DNA from: Synura sp. LO234KE
Lineage: Eukaryota; Sar; Synurophyceae; Synurales; Mallomonadaceae
Reading direction: 5' to 3'
Length of the DNA: 18,287 nt
Assembly: GCA_015143735.1 (NCBI GenBank)
Contig: VKHC01000062.1
Coordinates: forward strand, 1-18,287
Positions 9,001 to 18,000 of this stretch are shown in pieces; within the stretch, counting starts at the first letter, position 1, and each line of letters begins with the position of its first letter. The position numbers and the translations under genes are program-made. The notes below the pieces were generated by a model. The model worked only from the letters and a program-made list of their open reading frames with translations, made no database searches and was not told where the DNA came from.

Positions 9001-12000
9001 GCAACGGATCCGAGAATTGGCCAGGGTGCGGGGGTCGCCCACCGCTGGTGATAGAGGGGGACGAGGCCTATGCTGAGTTTAAAACGGACGGCAGCACTGA
9101 GGATTGGGGCTGGCTCTTCTTCGCCGAGGCGGAGTTCAAAAGAAATCCGAATATACCTCAAGCCCATTGGTTGGTTGAACTGGAGAAGCAATTATCATTT
9201 TGTTCTTCTGTCATAGTGTCTACGATGATTCTTAGCGTCCCGTGGGAAAATGAATTAGAGGATAAGCATGCCCATTGGTTAGAGGATATTTTAGTCAATG
9301 GTGATTGCCACCTATACGATGAGGATGACGCATATTTTTTGCAAGGCGGTAAGGACGATTTGTCCGTCGGTGAAGGTCTGTCCAGTGCACAGTTGCCAGC
9401 ATCCGGCCCGTTTATCCCGAGCCACCTCTCCCCGATAGATGAACAGACGGCGGTCGGGTCTTCTTTTGACCGATCGAGCGCGGGGAATTTAACACACAAT
9501 CGCAGCGTTCGGTTCTTGATGGAGATCATCGATCGCCCTTTCAACTCGCTGGGAGCCGCGTTTTGTCGTAAAATGAAAGTGGTTGTGAAGGAGGACAGAG
9601 GCCGTGTGGAAGATATCAACCGAGCGGTGTATGCGACGTGTGCAGCGCTCTTGAGGCAGCACAATCTAGTTGGTCTTGCCCTAGCGGTGGCTATAGGAAC
9701 TTTATCGACTATCCCAGATGAACTGATTGAAATTTGGTCGGCGGGACAGAAAATTAGGCACTTTTTCGAAATCATCGAAACGAAGTCTGGCACTAGTTCC
9801 GGTGGAGGCGGGGGCGGGGGCAATTGGTTGAGCGTAGTACCCCTTCAGCGCGGTGATTCGTTAACTCTTTCTCAACGCCCGCCTTTACATCGATCTGGTT
9901 CCTCTAGCAACGACTACGCCGCGCTCTACAGTAATACAAGACAGACTTCTGAGGATGCTGTCAATCGTGCGAAGATGTTGGTGCAGTTCATGCCTGCGAT
10001 TCAGACACCGTCACACAATAGAATAAATGGAGGCCGCCTTCATGAACGCGATTTAAATGATTTGCATAGTAATCCCAGTGATGCTTTCTGTGCTAGTGCA
10101 GGCGGGGATGGTGGTCAAGCAGTTGGGGACGAATTCAACCACCTAGAAACAGCACAGTCCCCGCTACCAGTAATTACCTTCGAAGGGCTTGATATCAACT
10201 CGGATACCCTTTTCCTCAAAGTGAGTGAATCGATCTTCAAACCGAACTCAGGAAATGTAACACCAAGTATCGGCGGCGGCGGTGGTGGAGATTCGGGGAC
10301 ATCACCCACACTTCCGACCACTTACGCACATGGAAATTTGGATACTAGTGCCTCACGATCATCCTTGCCATTTCGAATCTTAACCGAAAAGGTCGTCCGT
10401 TTCATTCAAAGTCCGTCTGCCAGTCTCCCGTCTCTAGGAAGGATCTGTATCATACGAAATCGCCGGGCGAAGTTCCGAATACTCGGGTATAGGATGCTAA
10501 CGGATCTCATCGCTACTTGCAGCTCGAACCCGGACACATTAACGGCGATTTTAACGCTATATATGAATGAACTGATGAGCACGAAGCGCTCTGAGCGGTC
10601 TAACGGTAATAAGGTGCACTATTTCAACGGTGTGGAGGGTTGCGACTGGAAATTACTTTGCGGTCTGAAATCGCAGTATTTTTTGTTTCTTCAATCGGTA
10701 GTGCATTGTGTGAAGGCTACTGTCGACAAATTTAAAACGCTACCAAACCTCACTACTGCTGATCTTGTTGCTACTACGAGCAAAGTAAGTTCCGAAGCGG
10801 ATTTAGCAATCGACGGATCCTGTCAGGGCGATAATGAGGAGAAAAATCGAGACCCGATTCCGGTCGATGACAAGGACGAAAGAGGAGGACTGATTAATGT
10901 CGCGGAAGCAGAAGCTACGTATCGGAAGACACCCGTGGAAGCGGCATCAAGTCGACGGGACGCTCTTGTGACCAAGTTGACAAACCTTGTTCGCGCGATT
11001 ATTATTGACTATGACCTTGCTGACCACGATATGCTCTTTGAGAGTGGGGTTCTGTCGATATTTAAAACCTTGTTAAATTTGGACATAGCGGCAAGTCTAG
11101 ACGGAATAAGTAGCCATGGAAATGAAAAGGGTTCGGCAGCGACGTTGTTAGAAAGTTGTGTTGTTGATAGCAGTGAAGAGAAGCATTTGGAATTTTATCG
11201 CATGCTGTGGAGCTTCATGGAAATGCTGGTAGGACGCTGTGTTGATTACGATGGGTTAATGAAAGGTCATGTAAATACTAACCCGAGCGGTATGCAGTTG
11301 CAAAATAATGGAGCAATGTCGAGATTTACGTATCAAATTATTGTGGGAGTTTTGACCGAGTTGAAAACCACGAGCGATCTAATCACAGCTATCCCTCGAA
11401 TTAAAGTTAATTATCCGAGGCTATTTGAGGCTTCAGAGAACGAATTTGCATATCCTGGCGAAAGCCAGGAGTCGGGTGCGAATAGTGTACCAATAAATGT
11501 GGACATGGTGCTAGGTGAGGATACCAAGACCAAGACCTGCAGCGGGAGTGCCGACTCAACTATTCAATCGGAAGATCATGCTCAATTAACAGTTTTAAGT
11601 AATGCGGCGGGTGACGCGGAGATGAACACGTCAGCCGGATCGAAGGGGGAGGTACAAGGACAGATTTCTTCTCCGCCACGGGTCATTATTGATGAGCAAG
11701 TCGTGTTGTCTCGTCACGTTTACGGAATGACTTACCCGCACTTCGACATCAATCTGAAGCATACTTTTTGTTTCTGGTTAAAGAGGAAAAGAGTTGCGCT
11801 GGACGAGCTCTTATACAGCTCGGATGGTGTAGACGGAACGAGCAGTGGCAAACGCTGTATCACTGGTGTGGGTGGTGCTAAACGAGTCAATTTCTTGTCG
11901 GTTGGCGATCGAGTGTTGCCGTGTCCCAGGAACTCACGACCGAATAAAATCGAATTCCCTAGAGGCTCACAAGCTGCCACCGCTTCAGTCGGAGATGATT

Positions 12001-15000
12001 TGGATGGAGATGAAGCTATGGGTACGGTCGCGGCCGTTGATGCAGAATCGGTAACCGTAATTTGGGATAACAATCTGACAGTGAAAAAGAAATACAACTT
12101 AGCTAAAATTGACGACTTGCTGCGTTTGGCAGACGAGGACCTTGGAGGATTGATATACATCAAGGGGGTTCCAAATCTAGTGGATGGATATGACGATAGG
12201 AGTGGCGCGTTGTCGGTGATGAAGCAACAATGGTCCAGTTTCGGATGTCAGCTAAGGAATGACGGTCGATTGCAGCTCTTCGTTCAGTCCGACACTCGAA
12301 GATGTCATTCCACTGTGGGGGAAAAAGACTCAACAGATGCATCTGCGTCGCCGTCGACGAATTCAGCATCAGCACCTAACTATAATAACGACAGTTCAAA
12401 CTCCGACCTGTACTACTTTCATTCGAGCTCAGCTATTGTGCCGCCAGATGAATGGACCCATGTCACGGTAGTGCACGAATTGAAGACCACTCGAGTCTAC
12501 ATGAATGGGCAACTGGACTCCGAAAAGGACATTCCGCTCTATTTTGTAACCGACAACAAAGACACTCGAGTAATTCAAATTGTAGAAAGTGCGCACCCTT
12601 ACAAGAATGAAACAAAGGAATATAAAGTGGTTGAAGTTCCGGATGCTGTGGCGTTCACAGTCTCCTTCGATCAAAAGGTATGATGGACAAATAAATACTA
12701 TAATTAGATTCGACTGTCGACCGTTTCATACACGCTGCTGCCATTCATACTTCAGCTGAATAGCCTCTATTTTCTCACTCACGTTCAGTTATTTCCTTTT
12801 ATTTTCAGTTTCTTGTTTCTAGCAGCACTTGACGTGTAAGCGCCCCTTGCAGTGATCCGTATATAACCTGTGAGCATACCGAGATACTGAAACCGTTACT
12901 GATATTGTTTCTGCTTTGCGTGATCGTATATCGGAATTATTGTCTTAACAGACCAGGACAGAGCACAAATACGATTTTGTTCGCTTTTACAAGGACGATT
13001 CCCATAAGGACTGCTGGGGCGAGAAGAAGTACAGTGGAGGCGCCGGCGGTGATGGAGCGGGGAACTGGCCTGGGTTAAATGGCCACCCGCCATTACACAT
13101 ACCTGCAAATCGATTTATAGTTTACTTTGAAAGTGACAAGGACAAAAATGATTGGGGTTATCGCTTGCTTTGTGTCGCCGATATACCTGCTCATAAACTG
13201 CTTCAGAACGAGAAGACTTTTATTAACGTGCTAAATACCATGCCGCTCTATATTGGACAGTGCCCTCGCTACGTTACAGATAAGAGGGCCATGCAGGGCT
13301 CATTAAGTCAGATGCTGTTCTATCCGAAATGTTTATCGCGCTCCGAAATTCAGGCGATCATAGCAGTTACCGAACCAGTGATAACAGCAGATAACGGAAC
13401 CCGATCAGCTCACTTTTCGCGTTCTTTGCTTGGCTCCGTATCACCTCCGCTGTCAAGACAACGTGCTGATGAGTCTCACTTTTTGAACATCTTATCTGTA
13501 ACTGACCGCTGCATTCCTCCAATAGTAAGTCTGATCAATTACACTGAAAGTCATCATGTAGCTTCGCGCGAAGAATTTCAATCAACACTGCGCGATATAA
13601 TTCGGTTGTATTTGATTCATCCGTTGTTAACAATTGCTACTAGTGCTCCTAAGGGTATTGTGCGGTCTGCCGCCGTAAGGGTGTGCGCATCGGTTCTACC
13701 TGCCCTTCCATTCATCGATATCACGGATCAGTTCGTTCAATCCTCTCTGTTTCAGAATGGGGATAATATTGGTGGTGTTCAAACGAGTTCAGTAGCGGTT
13801 TCGCCGCAACTCGACGTATTCCGAGCGCGACATCTTGGCAGTTTCGTCCGCTACCTTGTTTTCTCCATCGGGTCAAGTATTAACGTGTGGCAATCGTCAG
13901 TGGAGTCGCACTCGCACTCGATCTCTGAACCGATTTCGTTGGAGCTAGCGACTGGTTATGTGCATGCCCGAGCGAAAGTTTGTTCGGAGAGCGAAATCGG
14001 AATGCTAGTATCAAGAATACACTTATTGCAGTCGCTTTGTGAGTCTGAGCCATGGTTCGAGGTTGTAAGGAGAGCGGCTGTAGAGATAATAAATTATGCG
14101 CCAGAAGTGATCTACTCGCTGCAGCAGGCGTTGGAGGTAGAGACCCACAGGGGCTTCACAAGTCAAGGACTTGAAGTGGATTCCATGAGATTGAACTACA
14201 CGTTTGGACTGTTGGGGCTGTTTGGTTGCTTGCAAAACGATGGGTTTTATCCGGGTGCGAGGGCTTTGTACATTCTAAGTGACGAGTCTAATTATGTTGA
14301 GGAGTGTATAATACTGACCCCTACCTTGCCTCCCGCATATGAGAGCACAAGTAACAATTCCTCTACACAGAAAACGGATCCGAAGGAAGTGATGTGGAAA
14401 GGACTGACATGTTTCGGAGACGCTTACGCGATCATGCTGTTGTCACAAAGAGGACAGTCGCTCATAGTTCCTCGCAATCGACTCGTCCTCATCAATCAGT
14501 CCGCTACAATCGCCGGGTCGCAACAAAGCAGCACAAACTCGACTTCACAGACCAGCGGTCCAGTTGCTCAGCTATCCTTAGCAACACCTTTGCTATCAAA
14601 AGTACTCTTTTCGTTTCGCGCCGACCACTTGTTGCTATCTCGATTTTATGAGGTTTTGAGCAGAGTCGAATGTATCGACAAGCGTCCGAACTTAAAGCCG
14701 AATATTGTTGAAAAAGACGATGTCGCCGTGTTTGAAAGCAGCCACCCTTACCTCGCTAGTACTAAGCTGAAAACACACATACGCTTCCCCGGTGCGAAAA
14801 GGATAAAGATAACGTTTCATCCGTCCACTCGAACAGCGTCCAGTGCTGATTACGTTAAATTTTTTAAAGATGACTCTAAGTCTGCTGTTTGGGGTGAGGA
14901 CAAGTATTACGGGAAAGATTCCGAGGCGAACTGGCCGGGTGTGAACGGTAAAGCCCCTCTGGTGATCCCGTCTGACAGCTGTGTACTTTACTTCCACTCC

Positions 15001-18000
15001 GCTCAATCAAGCACGGATTGGGGCTATAAGATGACCGCATCAGCGCACACTATCAACCGAACAGAGCCACCATTGCGACCGCCTTTATTGCACTTATGCG
15101 TGTTGTCTCATTTGAAATATCTCGGTCTAAAATCATTGTCCCTCATACTGAAGTCCAGTAGCGACGGTAGTGTTGGTGCAAGTCCGAGTCTTGGTTCAGT
15201 TTTAGAAAATATGGCGTCGGTAAATAAGGTGACATCGAAAAATGGCGAGGAATGTGTTGAAGATCGCATTGCTACTTCTCAGAGTTACCTTATTTCTCAC
15301 TTTCTAAAACTTATAGAACCATTACTGCAAACAACCTTGAGACAAATGCCACCGTTTCGCGTCAACGGTTCTTCCACCAGGCCCCTTATTCTTGAGAGTT
15401 CGCACCCTTATGAGCATAACAAAGATGAATATATACCAGTGGTGATCAAAGGAGCAATGCAGCTCATTGTGACGTTCGATGATCAAACACGAACAGAGAA
15501 TGGGTGCGACTTCCTTCGGTTTTACAAAGATAATAGCCGCACGTCTTATTGGGGAGAGAACCAGTACTCCGGAGGCAAAGATAGTTCGACGAGTAATTGG
15601 CCGTCCCTGCGTGGGCGTCCACCTTTGATTATACCGGCGGACTCCTTTGTGTTGTATTTCCATTCCGACGGTTCTGTCAATGATTGGGGATGGAAGCTGT
15701 GGGTCACTCCTGATACAAATAATTTGTCGTTGGAGAACTTGAATGCAACAATGTGTTCGTACAGAAACTATTGTCATATGCTTTTTCTGAGGGATGGTCC
15801 GCTTAGGGAGCCCTTGCCCGAGACACTGGCCATGTTTGAAGAAGAGAGTGTGGGGGTGCAGGAAGCCGGGGAGGCGAAGATTGGCGAGAAACGCAAGGAC
15901 ATGTCGACTACCGTCCTTGTTCACGATCGTGCTTCTGTGTTAGGGAGTGTTGATGGGTACGTTGAAAGTGAGCAAGAAATCGAAGGTAAACTTAAAGAAT
16001 CTGAGCAGATATCGGCTGGAGAATCAGCAGACGAAATCAAGGAACCAGTCAGTGAGGCGAAGGACACGGTGAGTGAGGCGAGAAGTGACGAGCTCGGTGA
16101 GGCGACAAGCTACGTGCACTCTCCACATCAATCGTCCGCCACGCAGACCCAGATCAGCCCAGCAATAGGCTCCGCGGGTCAACGATCCGTTTGGCCTAAA
16201 GTCTACGTTGCTGTTGGTGGGGAATCTCAACCGCTGTATCAATATCCTTCGACCACTAGTCCAGTGGTGACAACTATTTCAACAGGTAGTAAGGTGTTAG
16301 CGCGTGAGTCCAAAAATGAATGGCTAAGAGTAAATTTCAACGCGGCGACTGTTTCTCCGGGTCGCACGAGCGATTCCTACTTTGGGTGGGTGCGGAAGAG
16401 AAATCTAGACTCCCTATTTTTCAAATTCGCCGGAACAATGAAAGTTATCAGCGCATCGGCGCCTCCTACAAAATCTTCAGATTCTTTACCTACTGTTTTC
16501 CATGTTGATGGTTGTGTTATTAGCACGTCTTTAGACGCTGTGATAGCCAGCGCATATGCATTGTCATCCGGATCGTCCTCTACAAGACCTCCTATAGCAG
16601 CTGAACAGTTGGTTGAGATTGAAGACCACGAAAATACTCCTAACTCTGAGTTGATCGAGGGACCCGACGCGAAAGGTCCTCGGGCTCGACATCCGATGTA
16701 TCGTGTGGAGGACCAATTGGTGTCAGCATCAGGAGACCGCGACATAGAAAGCCCGCCAACGATCACCCAAGTGTTGCGCGGTACGAATGACTGTGCGGAA
16801 CGATATGTTTTGGATTACAGTAGGTTAGGTTCTATGATATTTGCACAAGAGAGTCTGATATCAATAATAGAGAAATGGCCGAAAGACACGGCTTTTTCAG
16901 TGGATCATTATTTTGGAGGAATGAAGAACATGCTCGCTTTCATCAGAAATATTTTCACGAAGTCATCGTTCAATTTGTCGCGAAAGCATATCAGTGGATT
17001 ATCTAGCTCCAACTCAAAGAATTCTTCTACTCCAAGCTCGTCTGAAATCTCCGCGTTAGAAGTACTGAAGTCAAAATTATTGGAAGTAGTACTGGATAGA
17101 AACAGCGATTCATCGAGTTTATGTAATGAAGTTGTGAAGTATGCGTTGGACTTATTGAGGGAGAGCTTGCAACTGAATGTAAAGTTAAGGCCGATCAAGG
17201 CTGTGAAGAAAGTGATAGAAACCAAACATCCTTACGACGACAACCAGGATTTGTACTGGGAAATCAATATACCGCACGCGAAGTATATTAAGATCATATT
17301 CGACAAGCGCAGCTCCACTGAGAAAGATTGTGACTACTGTATTGTTTACAAGAATTCGTCAAAAACCGAGACTTGGGGTCAGCGTTATTCTGGGCGAGCC
17401 AACGCCAATGACCGCGTGTGGGCTGGCGTAAATGGATTAGGAGCTTGCAAAGTTTTATCGGACAGTTGTCTTGTTTATTTCCATTCGGACGGATCAAATA
17501 ATGATTGGGGTTTTAAACTAATTGCGTACGGAGTTATGGATGAGCCGACTGACGAAGAGCGCGAACGGCGTGCAGAGCTTCAAGCAAAGTTAGAAAACGG
17601 CCAAATTGAATTAGCTTGTTGGTTGTTGGAGTTACTTGCGAAGGCTCAGCATGACACCATTTACTCTCATTTGTATTCCGCTGATACAATAAGAGCCTTG
17701 CATTCCTTCATTGATAGTGTTCCTAAGTATAGGAAAGAAATTTACATCAACTTAATCACCAGTATGATCCAAGAGGTACCCAAGTTGTCGTTAAGCAACG
17801 ACGCGCGGAAGGAGGTGTCGCAGTTGAAAAAATCCGTAATTAAGATGTGTGCGAAACAGTATGATATGGAATCTGGGAGTTCAACTTCATCGTCTTCAAC
17901 GGCCCCCGCACCATTCGAATGTTCGCAGTTGCTACAGGCGTTGGTTCAGGCTGTCGTTGTGATTGAAAATGATGGTAGCGATTCCAATGTTGTTGGTAGC

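Larger units (their letters stand above)
9145..11690 (+). other. Helical region 2 with polyglycine and low-complexity inserts
   Basis: Residues about 1925-2773 start with helices after CUB-like 1 (AHWLVELEKQLSFCSSVIVS). They continue through INRAVYATCAALLRQHNLVG (about 9617-9680) and FRILGYRMLTDLIATCSSN (about 10470-10530), then a conserved-looking motif VHYFNGVEGCDWKLLCGL (about 10615-10670). Two glycine runs and long Ser/Asp/Glu-rich linkers separate the helical blocks. The alternation suggests an alpha-solenoid with disordered loops. No catalytic motif was recognised. Confidence 0.45.
11700..13360 (+). other. LamG/ConA-like sandwich domain, split by two inserted domains and an intron
   Basis: Residues about 2777-3239. 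The first strands are around LKHTFCFWLKRKR (about 11755-11790). After an insertion come LIYIKGVPN (about 12150) and FGCQLRNDGRLQLFVQ (about 12240-12287). The classic LamG hairpin is WTHVTVVHELKTTRVYMNGQ (12453-12512). After a second insertion the domain closes with PLYIGQCPRY and an SQMLFYPKCLSRSEI ending (13243-13355), the usual LamG end in which a strand is followed by a short helix. Known LamG-3-type domains show the same order of elements without the insertions. The assignment is by motif order. Confidence 0.7.

Noticed and set aside
9158-9823. Minus-strand open frame of 221 codons
   Set aside because: It is antisense to strongly domain-supported coding sequence. Its product is Ser/Pro-rich with no recognisable motif, as expected for a shadow frame.
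12681-12683. TGA as the true stop of the giant gene
   Set aside because: It lies three bases inside a GT-AG intron and would cut a CUB-like domain in two. The second half of that domain follows in frame from 12952.
15322-15924. Minus-strand open frame of 200 codons
   Set aside because: It lies antisense to CUB-like domain 4. It has no recognisable motif and no independent support.
8811-17535. Secreted or membrane protein because of the CUB-like domains
   Set aside because: No signal peptide or transmembrane segment is visible. The CUB-like subtype, MIB/HERC2-like and helical scaffold parts fit large intracellular proteins better.
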